64,000 nucleotides of DNA, from positions 235,610 to 299,609 of the forward strand of contig CABJBM010000003.1 of assembly GCA_902363835.1 (NCBI GenBank), written 5' to 3'. Below, one piece after another: positions 32,605-42,571 of the stretch. The translations under genes and the position numbers were made by a program. The notes below the pieces were generated by a model. The model had not been told where the DNA came from and searched no databases. It worked only from the letters and a program-made list of their open reading frames with translations. This DNA is from Lachnospiraceae bacterium (GTDB lineage: Bacteria; Bacillota; Clostridia; Lachnospirales; Lachnospiraceae). Every line of letters begins with the position of its first letter. Position 1 is the first letter of the stretch.

Positions 32605-34450
32605 ATTAATATCAGAGAGAAAAAGACGTATTTGTGAGTTAGATGCCAAAAGCATTGCTTATTATAGAAGAAACCCTTGTATTGCTTGTGAAGATTTGCT
32701 CGGAATAAAACTTATAGATAGCCAAAAATACATATTACAAGCAAGTTGGAATAAACCACATGTTTTATGGTGTTGTAGCCGAAATTTCGGAAAATCATTT
32801 TTGGGCGCTATTTTTATGGTTCTCAAAGCAATTTTATATGAAAATCAAGCTATTTATATTGTAAGTTCCGTTGGTGATCAATCAAAAGAAACCTTTTCAA
32901 AAATTGAAGAGATTGTTCTTCGTATCGGTAAGACAGCGGCATCTATTGATTCTCTTAAGGATATTGTTGAAAAGGAAACTAAAAAATCAGGTAATAATAA
33001 GACTGGTTTTGGTCATGCTCAGTCAGGATTTCATGTGGAGTTCTATAATGGTAGTGAAATATTTACATTAAACGGGAATCCAGACAACAATAGATCACGT
33101 CGAGCAACCTTAGTATTTTTTGATGAAGCCGCATTCTCTTCAGACGAACTAATTGCAGTATGTGAAGCTTTTGCGACGCAAAACACAGAATTCAAGACCT
33201 CAGTTGCCAAAGGATTTAATCCCGATACTTTGAAAAGAAAATGTCCAACACAATTGGTCTATGCATCATCTCAAGATGACATGAGTAAAATTTTCTATCA
33301 GCATTATAAAAACTTCGCAAAACGAATGATTGCCGGTGACAGAGATTACATAGTTGTTGATATGATTTGCGATACAGCAATAAAAACATTCATGGATGGG
33401 AAACCATATACCGCTCTACTTACCCAGGATAAAGTTGATGCTGCCATGAAAGCGAACAGAGAAAAAGCATTAAGGGAGTACTATAATCAGCCCACTCGTG
33501 ATGGTGGAGTAAACCAGATTGTCAAATGGGGGACTATACGACGAAACGAATGTTTCTATCTTCCTCAATTATCTTATAAACCAGATACTTCAATATGTCT
33601 CGCGTTAGATCCTGCCAGAACACTTGATAATTCAATTCTTGGTGCTATGAATATTGTTAATGATCCCAATTATGGGTATATTGGTGAGATTGTCAATTGT
33701 GTTAATTTGTTTGATAAGGCGAGTAAAAGGGGATATAAATTAGATTCGAACAGACAATTAGCGGAAATCCGAAAGTATCTTGCTTCCTATAATGGACAAT
33801 ACAACGATTATCAAAATATAGATAGTTTACTGATCGACCAAGGATCTGGAGGTGCGGGAGTTTCCGCATATGCGGATGGATTACTTAATGATTGGGTTGG
33901 TGAAGATGGCCGACATCATAGGGGATTAATAGATGCATCTCACGATATCTATACTGGATATAAAGAACTTTACCCTAATGCTATTGATAAGTTAAGATTA
34001 ATTAGCCCTAGAAAATATAGAACACAAATGGTTGACGAGTTTATAGAATTGATTGATTTAGGGGTAATAAAGTTCCCTTATGAATTTAAACAAGAATTTA
34101 TTTCAATGGCTAAAAAACAAGAAGATTCAGACGAGGAGATAATTGAAAAATATGAACTGTCCGACAAAGAAATCTCTGCTTTAGCCAATATTGATTTAAT
34201 GAAACTTGAAACAACATCAATATATAAATATGAAAACTCTGAGAAGACTACAAAAACCTATGCCTTAGCAAAAGATAAGGAAAGCTCCATGCACGATGAC
34301 CGCTTTTATGTATTAATTATGTTGGCCCATAGGTTATACGAATTAAGAAGAGGACAGATAATCACAAATGAAAAACCTATATCTTCATTCAACGCCCAGT
34401 CATATGCTCAATCCCTATCAAAGCTAAACAAAAAGCCAAAAATCTATTAA
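32591..34450 (+). CDS. terL: terminase large subunit
   Basis: 619 aa motor and nuclease that packages DNA into proheads. Walker A is CCSRNFGKSFLG (about 61-72), Walker B LVFFDEAAF (D178-E179). The nuclease domain shows ALDPARTLDNSILG and LLIDQGSGGAG, with acidic residues in conserved places. ATG 32591 (MAYHKLISERK) is chosen; an upstream GTG at 32582 also fits. Overlaps the small subunit gene. Confidence 0.92.
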   Translation: MAYHKLISERKRRICELDAKSIAYYRRNPCIACEDLLGIKLIDSQKYILQASWNKPHVLWCCSRNFGKSFLGAIFMVLKAILYENQAIYIVSSVGDQSKETFSKIEEIVLRIGKTAASIDSLKDIVEKETKKSGNNKTGFGHAQSGFHVEFYNGSEIFTLNGNPDNNRSRRATLVFFDEAAFSSDELIAVCEAFATQNTEFKTSVAKGFNPDTLKRKCPTQLVYASSQDDMSKIFYQHYKNFAKRMIAGDRDYIVVDMICDTAIKTFMDGKPYTALLTQDKVDAAMKANREKALREYYNQPTRDGGVNQIVKWGTIRRNECFYLPQLSYKPDTSICLALDPARTLDNSILGAMNIVNDPNYGYIGEIVNCVNLFDKASKRGYKLDSNRQLAEIRKYLASYNGQYNDYQNIDSLLIDQGSGGAGVSAYADGLLNDWVGEDGRHHRGLIDASHDIYTGYKELYPNAIDKLRLISPRKYRTQMVDEFIELIDLGVIKFPYEFKQEFISMAKKQEDSDEEIIEKYELSDKEISALANIDLMKLETTSIYKYENSEKTTKTYALAKDKESSMHDDRFYVLIMLAHRLYELRRGQIITNEKPISSFNAQSYAQSLSKLNKKPKIY

Positions 34451-34470
34451 AAAGGAGGTGATACATAAAT

Positions 34471-36030
34471 ATGCCAAGACCAAAAGGCTCGAAAAACAAG
34501 CCAAAGAATTTCACTACTCCACTCCCCTCTTCTGCTATTAATTCGCAGCAAATCTATGAACGGGACGAGTCAAACTTTAATAAATCTATGAATGGGAACA
34601 AACCTGTTGATTGGTCTGGATTTAAGCGTCTCATGATAAATGACTTATATTTGAACAATATAATAGAGACATATCGCTGCGGAAATTATTCTTTAGATGA
34701 CATTAATCTGGCTTTGGAGCATCCGCATTCATCGTCTCAAATCTTATTGTCTACAAGTGATTTTCTTATGCGTATTTCGCCTCATTATAATAGACTAAAT
34801 ACATATTACAGTAACATGGCTCTTTTTGATTGGGGAATTGATTTATATGATGTAAAAGATAGCTATAACTTGGACACTTTGAAAAAGAGTTATTTTGCTT
34901 TAGCTGCGCAACTTGAAAAGATGAGTCTGAAGCATGAGTTCTCAAAAATCATGAAAGTTCTCCCTTACCAAGATGTCTTTTACGGAGTTATTTTAGAGAA
35001 TTCTACAGATTTTTTTATTCAGCAATTAGATAATCGTCATTGTAAATTAAGACAGGTTCAGGACGGGCTATATAATTTCAAATTTGATTTATCAAGTATT
35101 AATCCTTTAAATATAGGCGCATATCCAGATTATATTCAGCAAGCTTATATTGACTATCGTAATGGAGATATTATTAATTGGTACATCCCACCTTCAGATA
35201 AGCAAATATGTATAAAATTAAATAGTCATCTAACATATCCGTATCCGTTACTAATTTCCATAGTAAGGGATATTTTTGATTTGGACACTTATAAAAAATT
35301 AAAATTACAATCAGCTAGAACAGACAATTATAAAGCAATTTTAGTTCAGGTTCCAATAGATGAAAGTACCGTTGATAAGCCATTATTGACACCTGACACT
35401 CTGGCTGTTTTTGCAGAATTAAATAAAGAAAGTATGTCAGACGACATTGGATTAATTCATACATTAGGCTCTAAAGCAGAAGCCATTAGCTTTAAAGATT
35501 CGAGCAATACTCGAAATAATGTCGCTGACGCTACTACTGATACCTATAACTCGGCAGGTGTTTCAAATGAAATGTTTAATGGCTCATCTAGTGGTACGGC
35601 GTTGGGGTATTCAATAGAAAATGATTCTGGTTTAATATACGGTATTTACCGTCAGTTTGAACGCTGGATAAACAGATATATCAAGTTAAACAAGCACAAT
35701 AAATTGAATTATAAATTTTCATTCTTTTTACTGGATATCACTATATACAATCGAAAAGATGTTATAGATCGGTATCAGTCTGGTTGTTCATTTGGTGCAC
35801 CCGTTATATCAAAATGGCTTGCTGCACTAGATATGACGCCTTCTAAGATTGATGGTTCTTTTATTTTACAGCAAAAGATATTTGACTTTCAGAATAATTT
35901 GATACCACTTTCATCTTCTTATACCCAAAGTAAAGACAGTGGAGGCAGACCTACAAATGCTTCAAAAGGTGAGCCGTTAGATACCGCCGGTGAGCAAACA
36001 GAAAATGGTGATGAAAATGCAAAAAGATAA
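34471..36030 (+). CDS. portal protein
   Basis: 519 aa, directly after TerL, behind AAAGGAGGTGATACATAA. The basic Pro-rich N-terminus (MPRPKGSKNKPKNF) and the central part (INDLYLNNIIETYRCGNYSL, NEMFNGSSSGTALGYSIEND) match clostridial siphovirus portals of the head-to-tail connector ring. Mixed alpha/beta, no membrane segment. Confidence 0.8.
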   Translation: MPRPKGSKNKPKNFTTPLPSSAINSQQIYERDESNFNKSMNGNKPVDWSGFKRLMINDLYLNNIIETYRCGNYSLDDINLALEHPHSSSQILLSTSDFLMRISPHYNRLNTYYSNMALFDWGIDLYDVKDSYNLDTLKKSYFALAAQLEKMSLKHEFSKIMKVLPYQDVFYGVILENSTDFFIQQLDNRHCKLRQVQDGLYNFKFDLSSINPLNIGAYPDYIQQAYIDYRNGDIINWYIPPSDKQICIKLNSHLTYPYPLLISIVRDIFDLDTYKKLKLQSARTDNYKAILVQVPIDESTVDKPLLTPDTLAVFAELNKESMSDDIGLIHTLGSKAEAISFKDSSNTRNNVADATTDTYNSAGVSNEMFNGSSSGTALGYSIENDSGLIYGIYRQFERWINRYIKLNKHNKLNYKFSFFLLDITIYNRKDVIDRYQSGCSFGAPVISKWLAALDMTPSKIDGSFILQQKIFDFQNNLIPLSSSYTQSKDSGGRPTNASKGEPLDTAGEQTENGDENAKR

Positions 36031-36051
36031 TGAAAGGTGGTGATAGATAAA

Positions 36052-37518
36052 ATGGATATAAAAAAACTAGAAAACTATTCTGTTCCTGTTATGTTTCAAA
36101 AACTAAATGAGATGGACACTTCTGATGGGCGATTTACTAAAGTCAGGATCTGGATGATGCATTTGCAAGATAATTATAACGGATCTATTTTTGAACGCTC
36201 TGTCGTCGATGATGCAATCCCAACAATTGAGTACATCCCGATTGTCGGGTTTATAGAGAAAAATTCTTCGGGTGAAGATGATTTTAGTGATCACAGATAC
36301 ATAATCACAAGAAAAGACGGAAACGTTGAAAAAAAATATGCTGGTTCAGCGTATGGTGTCATATTAAGCTCCGAAGATAATAACGCACATTATGAGGATA
36401 GGTTATGTGATGATGGTGTAACACGTACTTTTTTAGTTGTAGATGGAATTATTTGGAACATGTTCGATAAAAGCTCTGAAATTATCAATAGAGATTTAGT
36501 TAAATCACATTCTATGGAATTATGGGATTCTATTGAAGGGTGGGAAGACGAAAACAATCTATTCCATTTCACCAAATTTTCATTTAGAGCAGCTTGTATA
36601 TTAGGCAATGACCAAGAACCAGGTATGCACAATTCCACAATTGAAGTCCAGTTTACAATGAGTGATTTTGTAAAAAGCATTCAAAGTGAATTGTCAAATA
36701 AATTAAAGACTTACACAGATTATGTTAAACAAAACATTAATAAAGGAGGTACACAAATGGCAAAACCAGAGGAAACAAAAACTGATTTCTCTTTAACTGC
36801 GATGCAACAGTTTAGCGAAATAGATAATATAGTTTCTGCACATGAACAGTATCGAGATCGTTGGGGAGATTTAAGAATAAGATATTCTGCCGTAGATTTA
36901 CAGAACGATGAGGTAATTTGTATTGATAGAGCAGAAAATTATACCTACTTCGGTTTTAAATTTACGATGAATGGAGACAAACCAGCGGTAGATTTTACAA
37001 CTAAAACCAGAAAGAAAATTGAATACACAAATTTTGAAGAAGGCACTCAAGTAATTGATGGTGCTTTTTCTTTTGCAAATGAAGTGGAAGATTTCTGTAA
37101 AACCGCTGATAAAAAGATTGGCGAATTAACAACTGCGAAAGAAACTGCTGAAACTAACTACTCTTCTATTAAGTCAGAATACGACGAGATTAAACCGAAA
37201 TATGAAGATTTCGTAAGAGAAAAAGCCGAAAACGAGAAGAAAGCCGTTGAACTTAAAAAGGATGAGTGTTTTGCGAAATTTGATGAACATTTAAGTACAG
37301 TGGATGAGTACACGGCACTTAAAAATGAGAAAGATAATTTATCATTGGATCAGATTGAAGCAAAATGTGCAATTTTATTTACACAAAAATCTTTAAATAC
37401 AAATTTTACAAAGAAGCAGAAAAACAATGATACTTTAACCGCTGATATTGTTGACTACACATCTAATGATGAGGGAGTCGTTCAGACAAAATATGGCGCA
37501 ATTAAAGTAAGCAAATAA
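36052..37518 (+). CDS. prohead maturation protease fused to scaffold
   Basis: 488 aa. The N-terminal half (to about 235) has features of a capsid protease: YIPIVGFIEKNSSGEDDFSD, SHSMELWD (likely the His-containing block), and FSFRAACILGNDQEPGM. The C-terminal half is a charged coiled-coil (ETAETNYSSIKSEYDEIKPK), typical of scaffold. A strong internal ribosome site at about 36743-36749 starts a nested scaffold in the same frame. GTG 36037 is an alternative start. Confidence 0.75.
   Translation: MDIKKLENYSVPVMFQKLNEMDTSDGRFTKVRIWMMHLQDNYNGSIFERSVVDDAIPTIEYIPIVGFIEKNSSGEDDFSDHRYIITRKDGNVEKKYAGSAYGVILSSEDNNAHYEDRLCDDGVTRTFLVVDGIIWNMFDKSSEIINRDLVKSHSMELWDSIEGWEDENNLFHFTKFSFRAACILGNDQEPGMHNSTIEVQFTMSDFVKSIQSELSNKLKTYTDYVKQNINKGGTQMAKPEETKTDFSLTAMQQFSEIDNIVSAHEQYRDRWGDLRIRYSAVDLQNDEVICIDRAENYTYFGFKFTMNGDKPAVDFTTKTRKKIEYTNFEEGTQVIDGAFSFANEVEDFCKTADKKIGELTTAKETAETNYSSIKSEYDEIKPKYEDFVREKAENEKKAVELKKDECFAKFDEHLSTVDEYTALKNEKDNLSLDQIEAKCAILFTQKSLNTNFTKKQKNNDTLTADIVDYTSNDEGVVQTKYGAIKVSK
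36757..37518 (+). CDS. nested capsid scaffold protein (internal start)
   Basis: Within the protease gene, AAAGGAGGTACACAA precedes an in-frame ATG at 36757, giving a 253-aa protein MAKPEETKTDFSLTAMQQF… ending at the same stop. This is the classic protease/scaffold nested arrangement (compare lambda C/Nu3), allowing excess free scaffold. The coiled-coil lies at about residues 120-190. Confidence 0.7.
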   Translation: MAKPEETKTDFSLTAMQQFSEIDNIVSAHEQYRDRWGDLRIRYSAVDLQNDEVICIDRAENYTYFGFKFTMNGDKPAVDFTTKTRKKIEYTNFEEGTQVIDGAFSFANEVEDFCKTADKKIGELTTAKETAETNYSSIKSEYDEIKPKYEDFVREKAENEKKAVELKKDECFAKFDEHLSTVDEYTALKNEKDNLSLDQIEAKCAILFTQKSLNTNFTKKQKNNDTLTADIVDYTSNDEGVVQTKYGAIKVSK

Positions 37519-37537
37519 TTAAGGAGGATATTGAATT

Positions 37538-38086
37538 ATGGCAATTAAAGGTGTATTCGAAAGCTCAAATATGTTAAGCACTAAAGGTGCAAAAAGAATT
37601 TTTGATGCAATTTCTACAACTGAGGAATTGGAAAATGGACTGATAGGTTATATTGATGAATTAGCCGATGGAGAGGATTATACTTATGTGTTTCATAAAG
37701 GATTGAGTGCAGGTAAGACAACCGTTGTAATCGATCAGCCCGCTTGGACTGCTGATACTACATATAAATCCAATCAGAGAAAAGATAAATTTGTTATTCC
37801 GGCTGGAACAAAATTTAGAGTAAGAGAACTAGCCTTAAATGATGAATTTTTAGTAAATACAGCATGTGTCACTGCCGCTTCTGTAGCAAATTTTGTAAAG
37901 GATGCTTATGTAACAGTTGACGCTACTACTGGAAAATTAGTAGCTTCTGCCACCACAACCGCAGATGTTGCATTCGAGGGAACTGTAATGAGAAAACGTG
38001 TACAGGGCGCAACACTCGTAACCGCTGCAAATACATATGGATATTCAAGAGATATGTATGAGATCAAAGTTACGACACTGGCTTAA
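37538..38086 (+). CDS. probable head decoration protein
   Basis: 182 aa, between scaffold and major capsid gene, behind AAGGAGGATATTGAATT. Beta-rich sequence (TVVIDQPAWTADTTYKSNQR, KFVIPAGTKFRVRELAL) with a C-terminal EITV-like tail. Position and composition fit a capsid-stabilising decoration protein or small capsid partner; family not confirmed. Confidence 0.6.
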   Translation: MAIKGVFESSNMLSTKGAKRIFDAISTTEELENGLIGYIDELADGEDYTYVFHKGLSAGKTTVVIDQPAWTADTTYKSNQRKDKFVIPAGTKFRVRELALNDEFLVNTACVTAASVANFVKDAYVTVDATTGKLVASATTTADVAFEGTVMRKRVQGATLVTAANTYGYSRDMYEIKVTTLA

Positions 38087-38116
38087 TTACAATTATTAAA
38101 GGAGGGATATTTAATT

Positions 38117-39157
38117 ATGAATAGAAATAAATTAACTTTTTCTAAAGAAGAAACAAAGATTTATGATTTAACTCTTGATCTCGCAAGAGGGGACTATACT
38201 CAGTATATTGATTCCGAAAAATTATCCAGAGTGGATTTAGAAAATTATCTTAGAGATAAAATCAATAAAGACATGCTTCAGGGCAAAACTTTATACCAGG
38301 CATACAGAAGAAATAATCTTGTGCTTTTTGAAATCATGGAGGAAATCACAAATATCACTATTGGTGAGAATGTGTTAAATTCTCCTTTTATTGATGCATT
38401 TGTTGAAGTTAAAAACAGAGCTCTTGGAGATATGACTGCATTTTATTCTGAAGGTGGATTATTGTCTGTAGCTAGTTTCGCCGGTAACCACTGGGATATA
38501 AATCGTCAGGCTATTGACGTAGGAGCTGAGATTACTCTTCCTTCTGAGTGGATTTATATTCATGTTTACGAGGATTTGGAAAGATTCTTACTTGGCATCA
38601 CTGGTCTTGAAAAAATTATGGACAAGATTTATAAATCTACTAATAAGTACATCCAGGATAGATTATATGCACAGTTCCAGAATGTTGCAAACTCTGTTCC
38701 CGATGAATTTTCTAAGTCTGGGAACGATGAATCAGCACTTGGTTCTCTTGTAGATTTAGTACAGGCTGCCGGTGGATATAGCTCTATGACATTGGCTGGT
38801 ACTAAAGGCGCATTAAGGAAACTTGCAAATGCCGTACCTGATAAGATGTTCGCAGATTCTCAGAAACAGGCAAAAGCAGCAACTGGTTCAATTGGTGATT
38901 GGGAAGGTAATACTCTGATGGTTATTCCTCAGACATTGAAATCTGGCACTTTTGAATTAGCTCTTGATGATTCAAAAGTATTTGTTATGGGTGGAGATGT
39001 AAAGCCAATTAAACTTGAATTTATTGGTGACACTCGTTCTGATATGGATACAACTGGAAAGAAGAATAATGACCAGAGCGTTGATATTCAGGTTCAGACA
39101 AAATTAGGAATGGGGTTATTGCTTCCTCCTTATTTTGGTGTATTTACATTTGCCTAA
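38117..39157 (+). CDS. major capsid protein (HK97-like)
   Basis: 346 aa, behind AAAGGAGGGATATTTAATT. The region FVEVKNRALGDMTAFYSEGG, and the C-terminal QTKLGMGLLLPPYFGVFTF, match HK97-fold capsid proteins of clostridial siphoviruses. Order portal-protease-scaffold-decoration-capsid is classical. No cleavage site can be named with certainty. Confidence 0.85.
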   Translation: MNRNKLTFSKEETKIYDLTLDLARGDYTQYIDSEKLSRVDLENYLRDKINKDMLQGKTLYQAYRRNNLVLFEIMEEITNITIGENVLNSPFIDAFVEVKNRALGDMTAFYSEGGLLSVASFAGNHWDINRQAIDVGAEITLPSEWIYIHVYEDLERFLLGITGLEKIMDKIYKSTNKYIQDRLYAQFQNVANSVPDEFSKSGNDESALGSLVDLVQAAGGYSSMTLAGTKGALRKLANAVPDKMFADSQKQAKAATGSIGDWEGNTLMVIPQTLKSGTFELALDDSKVFVMGGDVKPIKLEFIGDTRSDMDTTGKKNNDQSVDIQVQTKLGMGLLLPPYFGVFTFA

Positions 39158-39194
39158 TACATAAAAAAAATAATATAAGAGGTGGTTAGAAAAT

Positions 39195-39758
39195 ATGGCT
39201 AATACTAGCAAAAAGACCGCAACCACAATAATCGAAGATGCTGTTGTAGAGGAATCTACAGTGGCATCTTCTAATGTAACTGTGGAAAAGAAAACGGTTG
39301 ATACTAAAACACTAAAGGACGATGAAGAAATTGTCGTTGTATCATTGATTCCTCATGTTTCATACAAAGATTCTAAGAACAATGATTTTTATGAATGGGA
39401 TACAGTTGGACACGAAGAAGTCATGACATATTCTGCTTTAAAGGATATGAATAGAAATTATAAATCGTACTTTAAGGATTTATGGTTGGAGCCAAAGGAT
39501 GATAGAGTTGTCAAAGCATTTGGATTGGTTTCTGTTTATAAAAATTATGCAGATTTAATGGATGGTTCAATTTACACTATTGAAAATATGTCAGAAATCA
39601 AAGAAAAGTTTGACGCATTACCCCCACGAGGAATTAAGAATACTATTGTGACAAAAATCAAGAACATGGTAGTTAGCGGGGACATTTCTGATGTCAAGGT
39701 GGTTAAAAGTTTGGAAAGGCTGTTGAATATAGATTTATTTGATTTGCTTGATTTATAG
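39195..39758 (+). CDS. head-associated hypothetical protein (187 aa)
   Basis: A Thr/Val/Glu-rich flexible N-terminus (about 1-50) precedes a compact domain (VSLIPHVSYKDSKNNDFYEW… LPPRGIKNTIVTKIKNM). Position right after the capsid gene suggests a head completion or fibre-attached protein. The ribosome site is GAGGTGGTTAGAAAAT. Function inferred from context only. Confidence 0.55.
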   Translation: MANTSKKTATTIIEDAVVEESTVASSNVTVEKKTVDTKTLKDDEEIVVVSLIPHVSYKDSKNNDFYEWDTVGHEEVMTYSALKDMNRNYKSYFKDLWLEPKDDRVVKAFGLVSVYKNYADLMDGSIYTIENMSEIKEKFDALPPRGIKNTIVTKIKNMVVSGDISDVKVVKSLERLLNIDLFDLLDL

Positions 39759-39767
39759 GAGGTGCTT

Positions 39768-40184
39768 ATGGCAACTCTATATACAGTAATCTATGACAGT
39801 GTGCTGCCAAAGTTAAAGGATTTTGATATTCCTTTAATGGAAGAAAATGAAGTATATGAAATGCTACATGAACATTTAAGACCCGCTATTGTCTCATTTC
39901 ACACATGTAAAAAAGATTTATCAAGTAGAAATGAAGCAGAAGGTAAATTTAACGATGACTTGGATGATATGGAGATAGAAATATTATCTAATTATTTACT
40001 TTTATCTTTTATAGATTCCAATTATATTAGAGTACCTACAGTTTTAAAGGCAAGTCTTTCTTCTAAGGATTTCAATGCGTTTTCTCCTGCAAATTTTTTA
40101 GATAAATTAATATTGATGCATAATACATATCTCAAAGAAAATGAGACGCTGTTATCAAGATACTCGTGGAGAAAACAAAAATAA
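39768..40184 (+). CDS. head-tail connector-like protein (138 aa)
   Basis: ATG 39768 follows AGGAGGTGCTT. Mostly helical (TVIYDSVLPKLKDFDIPLME, LDKLILMHNTYLKENETLLS), as expected of gp6-like head-tail adaptor proteins located after the capsid. The family is inferred, not proved. Confidence 0.55.
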   Translation: MATLYTVIYDSVLPKLKDFDIPLMEENEVYEMLHEHLRPAIVSFHTCKKDLSSRNEAEGKFNDDLDDMEIEILSNYLLLSFIDSNYIRVPTVLKASLSSKDFNAFSPANFLDKLILMHNTYLKENETLLSRYSWRKQK

Positions 40185-40208
40185 TACAAAAAGGAGGTGT
40201 GTGGGTAA

Positions 40209-41219
40209 TTGACTGCTTTAGAAATTTTCAAGAAAAGAATGCTAAATTCTAGTGGTTCAACTATAAGAGATGAAAATATCAAAAACAGTAAAATATTATT
40301 ACAGTCTACATTTTATGAAGATCCATCATTTAACCCACACATAACATTTTGGGAATCTGATGATAAATTAGACTGTAGAATATTCAGCAGAAAAAAAAGT
40401 TCCAACTTAGTCATATCTACTATTCAAACATTATTAGACAGCAATCTTGTTGTTGGCAGTATTATATTTGATAGTAACACTGAAGAATATTGGCTGTGTA
40501 CAAATCTATTTAATATTGGTGAAATACATAAACAGGGAGAACTTACATTATGTAATTATACTCTTCTATTTCAATCACCAGAGGGAGTCATACTCTCATA
40601 TCCTTGTGTTGATAATTCAAGTAATACAATTGGGACAGATGAAGATCCGGTTCTCACAACATTAAATGGAGTGCACCGAGTTAAACTTCCATTTGATGAA
40701 AATACAAAATTAATTAGAGAAACTCGAAGATTTTTCTTGGATAAATACAGCACCACTACATACACAGTTACAAACGTAAATAATACCACTTTTAACTACG
40801 GGAATAAAGGGTTGATTGAATTAACATTACAACAAGACAGTTCTTATAATCGTGATACTGATAAAAATGGTGTGTGTAACTATTTTGAGCCAACCACTAC
40901 CCCACCTAATCCAGATCCACCCGATGAAACAGCGAATTTATCTGCTGTTATCAGTGGAAATACAAGCCTGAAAATCGGGTTTGAAAGAACCTATACTGTG
41001 ACATTCACTGATGCAGATGGCAATGTGGTTAATGATGTAGATTATAAATGGAATGTGGTAAGTGATTTTGATGAAAAGATAATTCGATATACAAACGGTA
41101 AAACAATCAAATTAAAGGTAGACGATGACTCGCTGATTGACGAGTCATTTTTATTGAGTGTGACTATTGATGGTAATTTTATAACGAAAGTTCGGATTAC
41201 TTTAGTTGAAGGATTTTAA
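40209..41219 (+). CDS. head-tail joining protein with C-terminal Ig-like domain
   Basis: 336 aa, TTG start behind AAAGGAGGTGTGTGGGTAA. The N-terminal domain (about 1-210) is a beta-rich connector-like region. After a Thr/Pro linker (PTTTPPNPDPPDETANLS), residues about 245-336 form an Ig-like beta sandwich (SLKIGFERTYTVTFTDADGN…). Ig-like appendages on virion proteins commonly bind surface carbohydrate. Confidence 0.6.
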   Translation: MTALEIFKKRMLNSSGSTIRDENIKNSKILLQSTFYEDPSFNPHITFWESDDKLDCRIFSRKKSSNLVISTIQTLLDSNLVVGSIIFDSNTEEYWLCTNLFNIGEIHKQGELTLCNYTLLFQSPEGVILSYPCVDNSSNTIGTDEDPVLTTLNGVHRVKLPFDENTKLIRETRRFFLDKYSTTTYTVTNVNNTTFNYGNKGLIELTLQQDSSYNRDTDKNGVCNYFEPTTTPPNPDPPDETANLSAVISGNTSLKIGFERTYTVTFTDADGNVVNDVDYKWNVVSDFDEKIIRYTNGKTIKLKVDDDSLIDESFLLSVTIDGNFITKVRITLVEGF

Positions 41220-41230
41220 GGAGGTATCAT

Positions 41231-41710
41231 TTGACATTAAGAGATATTGGAAAATATAAAAACAGATTATTTTCTTCTATCGTCCAATCAGAAGACGTTG
41301 CAGAATTAATTCTGGGTAAAAATTATGATAAAGAGAACGTTGATGAACTTTTGACGTATAAACACATATTTCCGTATCTTTACATAAATGATACCCAAAC
41401 TCAACAATGTTCATATGTCTGTGTAGAGGTTGACGTGCCTCGTACAATGGATTTTTCTTACAAGGATATGAAAGTTATTATATGGTGCTATTGTCATAGA
41501 GGAATTATGAAATATTCTAAAAGTGGATATTTAGGAACAAGAGCAGATATTCTCACAGATATGGTTGATAGACTATTAAATAGTTCAAACGACTTTGGTT
41601 TGGGGAGATTGAGATTACAGTCTGCAACATACCTTGTGCCAAATAAAGAGTTCTATGGTAGACAATTAATATATACCTGTCCAGAATTTAATATAGACAA
41701 TAAATTGTAA
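41231..41710 (+). CDS. tail completion-like protein (159 aa)
   Basis: TTG start after AAGGAGGTATCAT. Mixed alpha/beta, with QCSYVCVEVDVPRTMDFSYK and ADILTDMVDRLLNSS. Position between connector and tail proteins suggests a tail terminator or completion role (inference). No motif is diagnostic. Confidence 0.55.
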   Translation: MTLRDIGKYKNRLFSSIVQSEDVAELILGKNYDKENVDELLTYKHIFPYLYINDTQTQQCSYVCVEVDVPRTMDFSYKDMKVIIWCYCHRGIMKYSKSGYLGTRADILTDMVDRLLNSSNDFGLGRLRLQSATYLVPNKEFYGRQLIYTCPEFNIDNKL

Positions 41711-41722
41711 GGCGGTGGCTTC

Positions 41723-42520
41723 TTGAACAAATATGATCTAGAACACAAATTGCTCAGGGGTAGCCCATTATTGCTAGGCGATATACCAACATATAAAATA
41801 TCACTAGGAGAAATGGCGGACATTGGATTTACAAAACTTCAAAACGCAATATCTATTTTGTGCATGGACGACGATAAAGCAAGTGAATTGTTAAATGGTG
41901 TTATAGAAAATCCATCTACATTCATGCTTATAATGGTAAGCATTTTACAAGAACAAAATTCTATAAAATGTGGACAATTGAAAGCAAGCGAGCTAGATAG
42001 TTTATTAAGTGTTACTATACCATCGTTTTTATCTCTTTTTTTTAAAAAGGAGGTTACATTTCATCAAGACTACGGATTTTTTATAGGAAATCAAGAAGAT
42101 GAAAAACGTTTATTAAATGACATAAATTATGATGACTTCAGAACAATCTTAAAAGAACGAAACTGTCTAATTGATTTAAATGGTGTAGATGAAAATGATA
42201 ATCCAAGCAATGAAATGGCAAAGAAGTTAATAGAAAAACGAAAAAAGCTACGTGAAAAGTTAAATAAGGCCAAACGAGTAAATGGTGAAGACGATGGTAT
42301 AAATATGGCTGACTTAATAAGCATATTTGCACAGGCTGAACATATGCCATTGCAGGAAGTGTATGATAGATACGATATTTATCAGTTCAACAATCAATTT
42401 AACCGTTTAAGAATAATGGATGATTTTCATGTAAACATACAAGCATTGTTGGCTGGAGCAAAAAGTGAAGATGTAAAACTTCAGCATTGGCTCTCAAAAA
42501 TAGAGAAACAAGATGATTAA
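41723..42520 (+). CDS. probable tail assembly chaperone (265 aa)
   Basis: TTG start after AAGGCGGTGGCTTC. Helical. The C-terminal segment MPLQEVYDRYDIYQFNNQFN, then IQALLAGAKSEDVKLQHWLS, resembles gpG/GT-type chaperones and baseplate-chaperone partners of clostridial phages. It precedes the tail tube gene instead of sitting next to the tape measure, which is unusual. A long T8A5 run at about 42037-42050 lies in the gene, but the -1 frame closes quickly, so frameshifting is unproven. Confidence 0.55.
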   Translation: MNKYDLEHKLLRGSPLLLGDIPTYKISLGEMADIGFTKLQNAISILCMDDDKASELLNGVIENPSTFMLIMVSILQEQNSIKCGQLKASELDSLLSVTIPSFLSLFFKKEVTFHQDYGFFIGNQEDEKRLLNDINYDDFRTILKERNCLIDLNGVDENDNPSNEMAKKLIEKRKKLREKLNKAKRVNGEDDGINMADLISIFAQAEHMPLQEVYDRYDIYQFNNQFNRLRIMDDFHVNIQALLAGAKSEDVKLQHWLSKIEKQDD

Positions 42521-42552
42521 AGTCGGTACTTAAGTATCGGCTTATTTTATTG
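42519..42552 (+). terminator. terminator-like hairpin before the tail tube gene
   Basis: AGTCGGTACTT and AAGTATCGGCT pair with wobbles, followed by TATTTTATT. Confidence 0.6.
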
Positions 42553-42571
42553 AAAATTAGGAGGAAACATA

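Noticed and set aside
42037..42055. T8A5 run followed by GGAGG in the chaperone gene, possible programmed frameshift or internal start
   Set aside because: The -1 frame stops about 17 codons later and no second frame continues; no start codon lies at the right distance.
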